NCBI RefSeq assembly: GCF_900068895.1
Contig: NZ_CDPK01000005.1
Span: 136,576-187,093, forward strand
Length of the DNA stretch: 50,518 nucleotides
Direction of reading: 5' to 3'
Origin: Erwinia sp. ErVv1
GTDB lineage: Bacteria; Pseudomonadota; Gammaproteobacteria; Enterobacterales; Enterobacteriaceae
Shown here: positions 8,417 to 16,538 of the stretch, one piece after another
Layout: every line of letters starts with the position of its first letter
How positions within the stretch are numbered: position 1 is the first letter of the stretch
Notes under the pieces: generated by a model
What the model was told of the DNA's origin: nothing
Seen by the model: the letters and a program-made list of their open reading frames with translations, nothing else
Databases searched by the model: none
Position numbers and translations under genes: made by a program

Positions 8417-9187
8417 TTAGTGCGGGGTGCCACCCTTCATCAGATCGATCGCGCTGGCACTGGCTGCATCAAATAGCGACAGACTCTCAATCTGATCAAC
8501 CATGATGACCTTACGGAAGGCCATGGCTGACTTAGGCTCGGAATCCAGCGTAATGCCGTGATCGGCGTACCATTTGCTGTAGTTATGCTCGATGCGCAGA
8601 TCCAACGCGGTGCCCTCGCGGTAGCCGCTTAGCATTGGGATCATCACAATGTTGCAGACGGAGGCATTCTCAAAAGAGGCGGTATGGACCATTCCGATAT
8701 AGATACGGCGAGACTTCAGCGTGATCCACGCCAGCTCTCCCTCTTCCATACACTGAAACAGCAGCCCTTCAACCCCATTGGAGCGGGACAATTTTTTGTA
8801 GAGTTTTTTTCGTCCGCTGCTGTCGAGCCGCGCGCTGCCTGACCAGCTTGAGCGATAAATACAGAAAACGACGGCGAAGGTCAGCATGATAACGACCGGT
8901 GCCTGGATGCCGAGGAAACTCCAGGTCATAAATTCGACCTGCCAGTGGTGGTGCAGGCCATCACCGAGCTGCGGAATGGCGTTCATAATGCCTGATGCGG
9001 CCAGCAGAATCAGCCAGACGATGCCGGTGGCAATGACGCCCTGGAGAACAAAAATGCAGCCATACAGCGCCACCAGGAAATAGACGTCCCAGCCAAACGA
9101 GCGTTTGATTTTGAAACGGGTTGAGAGGTCGCGGCTGGTATACCAGTACCCACACACCATCAGCACCATAAATATTGCCGTACCCAT
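8417..9187 (-). CDS. Membrane protein of unknown function
   Basis: 256 residues. Three predicted helices lie in the N-terminal half: about 1–16, 32–66 (a long hydrophobic hairpin) and 88–112. The region from about 120 on is soluble and apparently cytosolic, with beta-rich stretches (ELAWITLKSRRIYIGMV, then VCNIVMIPML) and a conserved-looking end (FRKVIMVDQIESLSLFD). I do not recognise the family. The start lies one base after the stop of the small gene upstream, so the two form an operon. Confidence 0.78.
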   Translation of the reverse strand: MGTAIFMVLMVCGYWYTSRDLSTRFKIKRSFGWDVYFLVALYGCIFVLQGVIATGIVWLILLAASGIMNAIPQLGDGLHHHWQVEFMTWSFLGIQAPVVIMLTFAVVFCIYRSSWSGSARLDSSGRKKLYKKLSRSNGVEGLLFQCMEEGELAWITLKSRRIYIGMVHTASFENASVCNIVMIPMLSGYREGTALDLRIEHNYSKWYADHGITLDSEPKSAMAFRKVIMVDQIESLSLFDAASASAIDLMKGGTPH

Positions 9188-9188
9188 C

Positions 9189-9386
9189 TTATGCCCTCTT
9201 CAACGCATTGACGTGACGGGCAAAATCATCTTTGACTTCTTTGCTGCACAGATTGACCGCAGCGGTGCCGTCTTCGTCGATCAGGATGCGTTCGCCGTCT
9301 TCAATCGACTCTTCGATATCGCGCTGACTCATCACCTGAAGTAACAGTTCCGGACTGGAAAAAAGAGCGCGTAAAAATTTGAACAT
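9189..9386 (-). CDS. Small protein of unknown function, operon with the membrane protein
   Basis: 65 residues from the MFKFLR start; GGAGA sits just upstream, which favours this ATG over the one at 9401. The N-terminus is amphipathic (MFKFLRALFSSPELLLQV) and the rest is acidic then basic (ERILIDEDGTAAV … FARHVNALKRA). It ends one base before the next start codon. No recognised domain. Its job is probably tied to the downstream membrane protein. Confidence 0.72.
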   Translation of the reverse strand: MFKFLRALFSSPELLLQVMSQRDIEESIEDGERILIDEDGTAAVNLCSKEVKDDFARHVNALKRA

Positions 9387-9473
9387 GGCTTTCTCCATCA
9401 ATAAGATAGGATAATTCTGGCACTATAATAGCGACTTCGCCATGAGACGAGTATGAAAGGGGGAAAGTGAAGG

Positions 9474-9491
9474 GTGCGCGTCCCTGCGCAC
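9474..9491 (-). terminator. Hairpin after the sugar porter gene
   Basis: GTGCGC – 6 nt – GCGCAC just beyond the stop at 9498. Read leftward it is followed by a moderately T-rich stretch (CCTTCACTTT). Weak intrinsic terminator. Confidence 0.45.
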
Positions 9492-9497
9492 GAGCGA

Positions 9498-10952
9498 TTA
9501 GCTGCCGCTCTGCGGTGCCGGATCGTCCTGTAAATGCTTTTTGAAGTGCTTCTCAATCTGCTCCAGCGTCTTGCCCTGGGTTTCGGGGGCGAAGAAGATA
9601 GCAAATATCCCTCCGGCCACGCCTATCGCCGCAAAGGCAAAGAAGGTGAAGGTCAGGCCAACATGCTCCAGCAGGATCGGGAACATAAAGGCAATCGAGA
9701 AGTTTGTCATCTGCATGGCAAATACCGAGATACCGTTAGCCATGCCACGAATGCGCATCGGGAACATTTCGGACAGCAGCAGCCAGGTGACCGGCGACAG
9801 CGCAGCCTGCTGAAAGCACAGGAATACCAGCATACCTGCCAGGACCATATAGCTGCGCAACGTATCCGGATGGCCGTTGACCGTTTCCGGCATTAGCCAG
9901 GTGATAAGCCCAATGGCCAACACCGTACAGGTACAGCCGATTTGCCCGGTCAGCAGCAGCGGACGGCGGCCAAAGCGGCTCAGCAGCATAATGCCGACAA
10001 AGGTCATGATGACGGAAATCACCCCGTTGGCGATAGTTGCCAGCAGCGAGGCGTTAGTGCCAAGCCCGGTTGACTGCAACATGGTCGGCGCATAGAACAT
10101 GATGGTATTCACGCCGGAAAGCTGTTGCAGCATGGCAATACCGATCCCCAGCGCCACCAGCCGCTTCATCCATACGGAAATGGTTTTTTGACGGCGAGCG
10201 TGCTTTTCACTTTTCGATGACATCGATTTGCGAATTTCGCCCAGCTCTCTTTCGACCATGCGTGATTTGCGGGTGCGCTCAAGCACGTCACGCGCTTCAC
10301 TGTAGCGACCATGCATCGCGTACCAGCGCGGCGTATCGGGCAGAAACAGCATGCCGACCCACAAAATAACCGCCGGAATACAGGCTACGCCCAGCATCCA
10401 GCGCCAGGTCGTTTCGCCCCCCCAGACTTCATTGATGGCTGCGTTACTGGTATAGGCGATCAGCTGACCGGAGACGATCATCAGTTCCTGAAGGGTAACA
10501 AACTGCCAGCGCCGATTTGCCGGGACGATTTCGGCGATATAAATGGGAACGATGGCCGCTGCGCCGCCTACCGCCAGTCCAAGAATAAAGCGGAAGGTAA
10601 TCATCATCACGACGTTCGGTGCCATGGCACAGCCAAGCGTACCAAGGATAAAAATGAGCGCCATGGCCAGAATGATTTTTTTACGGCCAAAGCGGTCTGC
10701 AACCCGTCCGGCGGCAATGGCACCAATAGCCGATCCCAGAATCAGGAAGCTGGTGACCATACCGGTGGTCAGTGAGGTCAGATGCAGATCGTGCTTCATA
10801 AACAGCAGCGCACCGGCAATAACACCGGTGTCATAACCAAATAGCAAACCACCCAGAGTGGCAATAAAGGCAATTACTTTGACCAGCGGTTCCGTCGACT
10901 GCGGCGTTTTGGACGCCTCGCCGGTGGTACCGCCGTATGATTTGTCTGTCAC
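9498..10952 (-). CDS. Sugar porter family MFS transporter (proton symporter type)
   Basis: 484 residues with twelve helices. Sugar-porter signatures are present: GRVADRFGRKK after helix 2, the PESPR-type motif as PDTPRW after helix 6, QQLSGVNTIMFYAP in helix 7, and PETQGKTLEQIE at the C-terminal end. The closest functional groups are XylE/GalP/IolT-type symporters for pentoses, hexoses or inositol. No catabolic genes are adjacent, so the substrate stays open. A hydrophilic 25-residue N-terminal tail precedes helix 1. Confidence 0.93.
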   Translation of the reverse strand: MTDKSYGGTTGEASKTPQSTEPLVKVIAFIATLGGLLFGYDTGVIAGALLFMKHDLHLTSLTTGMVTSFLILGSAIGAIAAGRVADRFGRKKIILAMALIFILGTLGCAMAPNVVMMITFRFILGLAVGGAAAIVPIYIAEIVPANRRWQFVTLQELMIVSGQLIAYTSNAAINEVWGGETTWRWMLGVACIPAVILWVGMLFLPDTPRWYAMHGRYSEARDVLERTRKSRMVERELGEIRKSMSSKSEKHARRQKTISVWMKRLVALGIGIAMLQQLSGVNTIMFYAPTMLQSTGLGTNASLLATIANGVISVIMTFVGIMLLSRFGRRPLLLTGQIGCTCTVLAIGLITWLMPETVNGHPDTLRSYMVLAGMLVFLCFQQAALSPVTWLLLSEMFPMRIRGMANGISVFAMQMTNFSIAFMFPILLEHVGLTFTFFAFAAIGVAGGIFAIFFAPETQGKTLEQIEKHFKKHLQDDPAPQSGS

Positions 10953-11102
10953 TTGCTACTCCCCGAATAGTGCTATTTTGTGATTTTCATGTGACTAAGA
11001 TCACACGCACCCTAAATTTACTCTACGTTGACAAATTTGGTAGGAAAAGTACGAAATATAATTTTTTTATTTGTCAGCAGAGGGGGGCGGGGGAGGTAAG
11101 GA

Positions 11103-11124
11103 CTGCCGGAGCGCACTCCGGCAG
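11103..11124 (-). terminator. Strong hairpin after the 11131–11511 gene
   Basis: CTGCCGGAG – CGCA – CTCCGGCAG, a 9-bp GC-rich stem 7 bp past the stop codon. No clear T-run, so it may act as a 3'-end stabiliser rather than a full terminator. Confidence 0.45.
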
Positions 11125-11130
11125 GGGTAA

Positions 11131-11511
11131 CTAGTGCTGAACGTTATGAACAGATTTGGCTACGGCATGCGGCCAGCTGGCGGCAGCGAGGCGCGCCCCC
11201 CGGTGAGGCGTGACACCGGGGCGTGCACGCTGAAGCGGTGCGTTTTCCTGCGACCCTAAACGCCGATCGGGGGCAGAGTGTTCATGGTACTCATTCAGCC
11301 AGCGCAGATATTCTTCCCTGACCTGCGTGATATTTTCGCCACCCTGAGTGGTACGAATATAGAGCTGCGCGCAGGTGCGTGATTTGTCCTGTATGTAAAT
11401 TTCGTACTTTTTATCCCATGCTGGTGTTTCTGGTCGTTCACGTACAATAACGTCGTTAAAGCGCAGATGCTGCCAGCGCATGAGTCGTTGATAAAAATGT
11501 GTTTTATCCAT
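11131..11511 (-). CDS. Hypothetical protein
   Basis: 126 residues, no membrane segment or signal. The first 80 residues look like a folded alpha/beta domain (RFNDVIVRERPETPAWDKKY, then EIYIQDKSRTCAQLYIRTT, then VREEYLRWLNEYHEH). The remainder is rich in Arg, Pro, Ala and His and is probably disordered. GAGAGG lies upstream of the ATG at ribosome-site distance. I do not recognise the family; the ordered N-terminal half argues for a real gene. Confidence 0.6.
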   Translation of the reverse strand: MDKTHFYQRLMRWQHLRFNDVIVRERPETPAWDKKYEIYIQDKSRTCAQLYIRTTQGGENITQVREEYLRWLNEYHEHSAPDRRLGSQENAPLQRARPGVTPHRGARLAAASWPHAVAKSVHNVQH

Positions 11512-11874
11512 GACGGATTAACCTCTCCGTTTTTCTAGTCATAATTTGGGCGTTCCACTAAAAATACAGCGCCCGGGGCCTCTCAGGGCGGCATAACGTT
11601 GTGACACGTTAATCAAGTAGAGGAAGTGAGCCAGCGCCCTGCCCGTTGGGGCCGGCTGGTTAAATCTAGACGAAATCCCCCGCTTCGCCAGCAGCAGGAT
11701 ATTTTTAGGAAAATTTCCTGGGCTGAAAATTCCTGTATTTAAAACAAATGTTTGATTTTAATGATTTTAATGGGTTTTAGCGCCAATCGCAGGAGTGCTT
11801 ATTTTTGTCAGTTTATATTTACTCAACGCGCTGCGAGATGGTAATTTCATACCAAAATAATTTGGGGGCGTAAC
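11512..11874. other. Intergenic stretch upstream of the iraP-like gene
   Basis: 363 bp without a convincing gene. It becomes strongly AT-rich from 11700, with TTTTAGGAAAATTTCCT and runs such as GATTTTAATGATTTTAATGG. Together with the AT-rich leader of the next gene this could be an H-NS-type silenced promoter region; no specific operator is recognised. Confidence 0.4.
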
Positions 11875-12171
11875 ATGAAGCAGTTAGTGATCGATATTTT
11901 GTTAAAAATGGCCAATATCGAAGTCGGTGCTAAAGAACTGACGGCACAGGTTGAGGCCCAGTCGCTGCTGTTGGCGGCGCTGATGATCACCGTCGGTAAA
12001 GAGGGAAGCTCATCCATTTCGGAAAATATTCACAATGCTATCGCTACCGCATCTTCTGCTGGCGAGCAGGTGATGCAGTCGGATGTTGATCTGCTGTTAA
12101 CGCATGTAAACCGCCTGCTGGCCGTTACCAGCTGGGTTGATGAAGTGGCGAAGAGCACCGAACAGGAGTAG
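11875..12171 (+). CDS. IraP-like anti-adaptor protein (second copy)
   Basis: 98 residues. The N-terminal half matches the IraP pattern MKxLxxxxLxxxA…E…KELxAQVEA…AL seen in the true iraP of this window (29793) and in E. coli IraP; the C-terminal half is divergent and about 12 residues longer. IraP binds the adaptor RssB and stops ClpXP from degrading sigma-S. A GGGGG ribosome site precedes the ATG. Whether this copy still binds RssB is unknown. It has an AT-rich upstream region of its own. Confidence 0.7.
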   Translation: MKQLVIDILLKMANIEVGAKELTAQVEAQSLLLAALMITVGKEGSSSISENIHNAIATASSAGEQVMQSDVDLLLTHVNRLLAVTSWVDEVAKSTEQE

Positions 12172-12310
12172 CACACTGACCCGATGCCATTCCTCAGTGA
12201 ACGGGATTTGGCATAGTACATGTTGGCACAGCGTGAAAAACGCCCGCCATTATCTTTATAAGGCTTTGCGCTTTAGCCATGGCTGGCGCCACACCTGAAA
12301 GTTTGGTGCG

Positions 12311-12514
12311 TTAACGTTGCCTGGCGGCTTCGGACGTCTGGCGATCCCGGTACACTTCCCCACACAGCAGCACCGCATTGGGCCGACGCTGATGAATGCG
12401 ATCCGCCATCTGCTCACAGGCTTTTTTGTCAGGGAAAATATGCTCGGAAACGGGCAGGGCGTCACAGGCATCATGCCCGCAGGCGCTCACAAGTAAAACA
12501 AAGCCAATCAACAT
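12311..12514 (-). CDS. Small putative lipoprotein
   Basis: 67 residues beginning MLIGFVLLVSACGHDACDA. A short hydrophobic segment ends in the lipobox VSAC, predicting lipidation at Cys12. The mature part has three further cysteines and is basic. A weak GAGTGAG site precedes the ATG. Not recognised; the signal sequence is short, with no positively charged start, so the call is moderate. Confidence 0.5.
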   Translation of the reverse strand: MLIGFVLLVSACGHDACDALPVSEHIFPDKKACEQMADRIHQRRPNAVLLCGEVYRDRQTSEAARQR

Positions 12515-12840
12515 AGCTCACTCTTTTAAAGATGGTCATTCAGCGTTGAGTATAGCCGAAGCGAGCAACACTGTGGCGTTGCGGGGCGGCGAGGTGAAGG
12601 CGGGTAACGGCCATCGCGCTGTTCGGCACACCAGGGGACAGCTATCAGGGCGCTTTTGCTGAAGAGGCAGCCGGCAGACAGAACAGCGTGGCTGATAATG
12701 CGGACTTCAAAGCCTGCCAGCAGGTAAAACGCGTCGCGGAGGATAGCAGGATGCATGCCGCCTGCGACGCTCACCCGGTCAATAATATTATCCGCTGCCT
12801 GCGGGCGGGAAAATTCCCCGTTACCCGCAGGCGGGCGGAA
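12515..12840. other. Intergenic stretch with a 3' hairpin of the yjbE-like gene
   Basis: No convincing gene in 326 bp. A GC-rich stem lies at 12797–12832 (GCCTGCGGG pairing with CCCGCAGGC), eight bases past the yjbE-like stop when read leftward, with a smaller nested stem inside. It probably marks the 3' end of that transcript although it lacks a T-run. Confidence 0.5.
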
Positions 12841-13086
12841 TTAATGCGCCATGGTCGCGGTAGTGGTGGTCGCCGTGCCGGTACTGGAACCTTCACCGCC
12901 GCCGCCCATCGTGGCCAGCGCCACGCCGAGCAGGGCGGCAATGGCCCCAACGCCCATGGCGTTTGAGTTACCCTGAGCCATCGTAGTGGCCTCGCTACCT
13001 GCTGCTACCCCGGTTTCAGGTGCAGCAAATACGCTGCTGCTGCCGGTAAGCGTCACAAACAGGACAAGGGCGGTTATTTTTTTCAT
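12841..13086 (-). CDS. yjbE: YjbE-family exopolysaccharide-associated secreted protein
   Basis: 81 residues: a signal peptide ending VFA-AP (about 1–22), then a small Ala/Gly/Ser/Thr-rich mature chain. The pattern AAGSEATT … GVALATMGGGGEGS and a Thr-rich end match E. coli YjbE (AAGSAATS … GVALAATGGGDGS). YjbE belongs to the yjbEFGH exopolysaccharide locus, but yjbFGH are not next to it here, so it stands alone. GAGGA precedes the ATG. The function of the mature protein is not known. Confidence 0.8.
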   Translation of the reverse strand: MKKITALVLFVTLTGSSSVFAAPETGVAAGSEATTMAQGNSNAMGVGAIAALLGVALATMGGGGEGSSTGTATTTTATMAH

Positions 13087-13656
13087 TTTTTATTTATCCT
13101 CAGGCAGTGGTGGGGGTAAGAGCGGCTGAAGCATAAATTCAAATGCAGATGTTTGAAACAGGGGGGGAAATCGCTTTTTGATGCTTTGCTGGTGGAGGGG
13201 TGAAATAAACAGATCCGGTTAATAGCTGGAGTTTCTACGCGGTCGATCCGTGAATAAAGCCTCTCTGTCACGCCAGGGAAGCCTGCCGCTTCGTTATCCC
13301 GGTTTATTTATCGGATTACCCTCAGAGAAGGTGCAGGGTAATAGTCTCAGGGCCAACACATCCGGCTGGCTATAAATAAGAGCCAGAGCAATAAAGAATC
13401 GGGCTTCTATTTTAGGAATAAAACCGGTCACAATTTTAGTCTGTTTCCAGGTGGGTTTTACTTAACTCAAATCCCGTCATCGCCAACGTGCGTTGTATGC
13501 TGATATGTAAGCGCGTTACAGGATGTGAACTTTCACCGCTGCACTGACATACTTAATGCGACTAATCCGAGTTTTCTGGATAATTCCCTGACTTTTAAGA
13601 ACTCATTAAGCTTACTGTGGCCTACTGAACGAACTTATTTCATTCAGGGAGTTAGT
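13087..13656. other. Long intergenic stretch
   Basis: 570 bp between divergent genes. An open frame from 13525 runs into the methyltransferase but has no ribosome site; the ATG at 13657 does. I see no tRNA, clear operator or repeat; an AT-rich patch near 13400–13460 could hold promoters. Confidence 0.5.
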
Positions 13657-14244
13657 ATGCTGTTGTCTGCATTTTCCTATATCAAAGATAAGACCGGTTA
13701 TTTGCAGGAGTTTCTCACCGATCCGCGCAAAACAGGCACCATTGCGCCCTCATCCGGTTTCCTGTGCAGAACCATGTCCGATGCCGTTGAGTGGGGAAGC
13801 TGTCAGCGCATTGCCGAACTGGGGGCGGGTGATGGCGTACTGACCCGACACCTGCTCTCCCGGATGCGGCCCGATGCAGAGCTGCTGGCCTTTGAAACGA
13901 ACCCCCGGTTTATTCCCAAGCTTCAGGCTATTGACGATCCGCGGCTGACCATCACCACGGCATCGGCAGAGACGCTGAGCCACGAGTACGATGCTATCTT
14001 TTCTGGCCTGCCGCTGCTCTCCCTGCCCCAGAAGGTCCGTGACACCATTCTGGCGCGTGCGGCCTCACTGCTCAGTCCCCACGGCGTATTCGTTCAGTTC
14101 CAGTATACCTCCCTCTCTGAGCCGCTGATATCGGACCATTTTGCCTGGCACCGTACGCGAGTACTGTGCAATCTGCCGCCCGCGTGGGTCTATCGCTGTC
14201 ATTCCCGGGGCGCTTATTCTGCTGCGCGTGATGCGAATGGCTGA
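13657..14244 (+). CDS. PmtA-like phospholipid N-methyltransferase family protein
   Basis: 195 residues from the ATG at 13657, which follows GGGAG. It has the PmtA-type beginning FLTDPRKTGTIAPSSGFLCR and the SAM-binding motif ELGAGDGVLT near residue 48, then AIFSGLPLLSLP at the catalytic loop and FVQFQYT as the family's next strand. Known members methylate phosphatidylethanolamine or are annotated as rRNA-adenine-methylase-like. The true lipid substrate in this organism is not shown. The last 15 residues look unlike the family's usual end. Confidence 0.82.
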   Translation: MLLSAFSYIKDKTGYLQEFLTDPRKTGTIAPSSGFLCRTMSDAVEWGSCQRIAELGAGDGVLTRHLLSRMRPDAELLAFETNPRFIPKLQAIDDPRLTITTASAETLSHEYDAIFSGLPLLSLPQKVRDTILARAASLLSPHGVFVQFQYTSLSEPLISDHFAWHRTRVLCNLPPAWVYRCHSRGAYSAARDANG

Positions 14245-14329
14245 GCCGGCGTGGCCGGAGGGAGAATATGAGATGGCAATCTCCGCATTCTCTGCCAGGC
14301 TTAAATTTCACCCATGACAGGAGGAGAAG

Positions 14330-14560
14330 ATGAGTAATGCAATCGATATACCCGATTCAAGTGATGAGGAAGTCTGTAACATCATTGGCAAAGCGGTAGT
14401 GGATCTCAGCATTACCGGCCAGCCCGTCAACAAAGCTACGCTGGCATTGAAGCTGCTGGCGATGGCGGATCAGGACAATGACGAAGAACGAATTTTGCTT
14501 TACTGGATTGCGCGTAAAGCAATCAATCAGCCCCACAGATTTGCTTCGGCTCTTTACTGA
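14330..14560 (+). CDS. AriR/YmgB-family small regulatory protein
   Basis: 76 residues, all-helical. The pattern EEVCNIIGKAVVDLSITGQ followed by PVNKATLALKL matches the YmgB/AriR family (E. coli AriR: [20 protein letters not shown]), whose members are connectors affecting biofilm, acid resistance and Rcs signalling. A strong AGGAGGAG-like site precedes the ATG. It lies 85 bp after the methyltransferase gene and is closed by a strong terminator. Whether it contacts RcsD, as described for E. coli relatives, is unknown. Confidence 0.75.
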   Translation: MSNAIDIPDSSDEEVCNIIGKAVVDLSITGQPVNKATLALKLLAMADQDNDEERILLYWIARKAINQPHRFASALY

Positions 14561-14594
14561 CGGTGGCGATGCCCGGCCAGGATTGCCGGACGAG

Positions 14595-14621
14595 CGGCCG
14601 CTTATGCCAGCGGCCGTTTTT
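14595..14621 (+). terminator. Rho-independent terminator
   Basis: CGGCCGCT – TATGCC – AGCGGCCG followed by TTTTT. Perfect 8-bp GC-rich stem closing the ariR-like gene. Confidence 0.9.
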
Positions 14622-14630
14622 GTTGGTTGC

Positions 14631-15635
14631 TCAGATGATTCTGCGCAGCCAGGGTACAAGACGCAGTAGCCAGCAAATAGCGGCAGAAATAATATAGCAG
14701 ATCAGCGCGACCGCCGGGATCGTCAGCGCCGAATAGTAACCCTCAAAGTTAATATCAAACAGGCGCAGTAATAATTCCAGCACCATCAGGTGGACAAAGA
14801 ATATTCCCAGGCTTAAACGCGATAGCGTTTTAATAAGGGTAATGCTCCGTCGGCTATAGTTTATTGGCGCGTTGAGTAACATAAAGAAGCAGGCAAGCGA
14901 CACCACGACAAGGGTCGGCGCAGAATAAAACAGGAACACTTCATTCGGCTTAAAGGTGCTGATTGAGAGAGAATAGGTCATGACCGCCGTCAATACGGCA
15001 GAGAGAATAAAGATAATCGCTGAAATTATTACCTTGGGGTTGATGTCAAAACGTCGCGCAACGCCGCCGATAATATAAAACCCTGAAAGGTACACCACCA
15101 TGTCGATATTACTCGGCGTGGGAATGGCTTGCCCCTCCAGTAAATTCGCTTTTACATTATCAAACAGCATATAGACCGAGGCCAGCACAAACCACACGGT
15201 GAGCGTGTAATTTACCCGCGGCTGGCTGCCATTTTGAATAAAGGTATTCAGCAGGGGGGTAACCAGGTACAGCAGGATCAGGGTATAGATAAACCACAGA
15301 TGCGGATACGCAGGCGTACTGAGCAGTTCCAGCAGGCTGACCGGTGTGGTATCTCCCTTAAAGGAATGGCTGTAGATAATGTAGATTACTGACCAGGCGA
15401 CCAGCGGAATAACCAGGTTGAGTACGCGTGTTTTTAGCGTACTGAGCAGGGATTCATTTTTATTCAGAGAAATATAGCCGGTAATGAGCAAAAACAGCGG
15501 AAACGCGATACGCCCCAGGGCTTCATACATAACCGACACGGACCAGGCTAAATGGAAGTAGCTAAAAGGTATCGCTGCCGTATGCAGCAAAATAACCAGA
15601 AAGGTAGCTACCAAAGACAGCAGCTTAATATTCAT
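14631..15635 (-). CDS. Acyltransferase-3 family membrane protein
   Basis: 334 residues with about ten membrane helices, the OafA/WecH-type acyltransferase fold. LVATFLVILLHTAAIPF holds the conserved His of helix 1, PLFLLITGY follows in helix 2, and HLWFIYTLILLYLVTPLL marks the central helix pair. Such enzymes O-acetylate or O-succinylate surface polysaccharides. A TTG three codons upstream (15644) has GGAG at better spacing and is an alternative start. No glycosyltransferases are adjacent, so the target glycan is unknown. Confidence 0.85.
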   Translation of the reverse strand: MNIKLLSLVATFLVILLHTAAIPFSYFHLAWSVSVMYEALGRIAFPLFLLITGYISLNKNESLLSTLKTRVLNLVIPLVAWSVIYIIYSHSFKGDTTPVSLLELLSTPAYPHLWFIYTLILLYLVTPLLNTFIQNGSQPRVNYTLTVWFVLASVYMLFDNVKANLLEGQAIPTPSNIDMVVYLSGFYIIGGVARRFDINPKVIISAIIFILSAVLTAVMTYSLSISTFKPNEVFLFYSAPTLVVVSLACFFMLLNAPINYSRRSITLIKTLSRLSLGIFFVHLMVLELLLRLFDINFEGYYSALTIPAVALICYIISAAICWLLRLVPWLRRII

Positions 15636-15763
15636 TATTTTCAACGCCTAACTCCCCGTTAAGAAGCCTCATCTGGCCAAAAGCCAGACGATCGCCAATA
15701 CGCTAAAGGTATCATACTCCGTCGCGCTGACGAATCGCGGGGCGCAAAAATAACCCTGGCTGT

Positions 15764-16018
15764 TCAGCCGGGCTGGGAAGCGCGTTCAACGATAAGGGTG
15801 GCCGGGCAGACTTCATTGGCCTGAACCACGCGATACTCCGCTTTTCCCTGATGGATATACATGCAGGCGCGACCCGCCTCTCCGCCGTCCTGCTCCTGAG
15901 AGAGTCTTAGGGTAATTTGTTCCGCCCCGGCGGCGTTCACCAGGGGAATGAAGGCGAGGGCAGACACCATCATAATTTTCAGCACAGCGACACTGCATAA
16001 TTTATTCATAGTAAACAT
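15764..16018 (-). CDS. Small putative exported protein
   Basis: 84 residues from the ATG at 16018; an in-frame ATG at 16009 would give 81. A signal peptide ends near LVNAAGA, leaving a mature chain of about 52 residues with two cysteines (ACMYIH and NEVCPAT) that could form one disulphide. No good ribosome site is visible for either start. Family not recognised. Confidence 0.55.
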   Translation of the reverse strand: MFTMNKLCSVAVLKIMMVSALAFIPLVNAAGAEQITLRLSQEQDGGEAGRACMYIHQGKAEYRVVQANEVCPATLIVERASQPG

Positions 16019-16292
16019 GGCCAAAAGGAGAAAATGATATGCCAGCAGCAGGCAATTCCGATCGGAACATCAGATCGTTTAGTTTGTATACCGCCATTGC
16101 TCATGCTAACAGAGTGCTAACGTTGCTGAAATATCGGATGAAGCCGACATTACTGCCACCAGAGTTTTCTTATTTATTGTGGATCTGTTCGGGGATTGCG
16201 ATCGCGGATTGATTTTATCGCGATGCTGAAAACCTTCTTCGATTTTACGCGGTATTTCTGAGAGGTGACCTGAGGAATTCAACATACGCCGC

Positions 16293-16339
16293 AAAAAAGT
16301 GCCTCGGGAAGTGGGAAACCCAGCAGCACTTCCCGAGGC
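16293..16339 (-). terminator. Strong leftward Rho-independent terminator
   Basis: A perfect 13-bp stem: GCCTCGGGAAGTG (16301–16313) pairs with CACTTCCCGAGGC (16327–16339), with a 13-nt loop. On the minus strand the stem is followed by ACTTTTTT. The plus strand has no T-run after it, so it is directional. Confidence 0.85.
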
Positions 16340-16365
16340 CGTGCAAATGCATAATTCGTTACCTG
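16293..16365 (-). ncRNA. Putative small RNA (about 70 nt) ending in a strong terminator
   Basis: Reading leftward, a possible promoter TTGTGT – 17 bp – TATTTT (-10 at 16370–16375) would start RNA near 16365. The RNA would end at the terminator formed by 16301–16313 and 16327–16339. No protein gene on this strand lies between this terminator and the end of the ABC operon at 17271, so the terminator has no other obvious client. It matches no enteric sRNA I know by sequence. Confidence 0.45.
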
Positions 16366-16468
16366 ATGAAAAATAGTCGGTTTTTTACTACCACACAAGT
16401 TTTTTGTTATTACTCAATTAAGTGCGGGTTTTCTGGTCGAATAGGAGCGGCAATTCGGTTATTTCTCC

Positions 16469-16499
16469 TTGACCTTCCCCCTGCTGGAAGGTAGAGGAT
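16469..16499 (+). promoter_or_regulatory. CueR-type (MerR-family) copper operator and promoter
   Basis: TTGACC (-35, 16469–16474) overlaps the dyad ACCTTCC-N7-GGAAGGT (16472–16492), nearly identical to the E. coli copA operator bound by CueR. The -10 region (about 16494–16500) is weak and spaced about 19 bp or more from the -35, as expected for MerR-type promoters. It lies 46 bp before the start codon of the DUF305 gene. Confidence 0.85.
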
Positions 16500-16538
16500 A
16501 TGACCTACCATTTGCTCAACGTTGAAAGGGAATAGTTG

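Larger units (their letters stand above)
16019..16538. other. Intergenic stretch with sRNA-like signals and a CueR-type promoter
   Basis: 520 bp without a convincing protein gene. It contains the leftward terminator and possible sRNA described separately (16293–16375) and the copper-type operator (16469–16499). Confidence 0.6.

Noticed and set aside
11512-11874. Prophage or insertion-sequence remnant in the accessory stretch
   Set aside because: No transposase, integrase, terminal inverted repeats or target duplications seen there or elsewhere in the window.
12526-12774. 82-residue reading frame on the minus strand
   Set aside because: Composition unlike a protein (Arg/Pro/Ser-rich end), no ribosome site, overlaps other equally weak frames.
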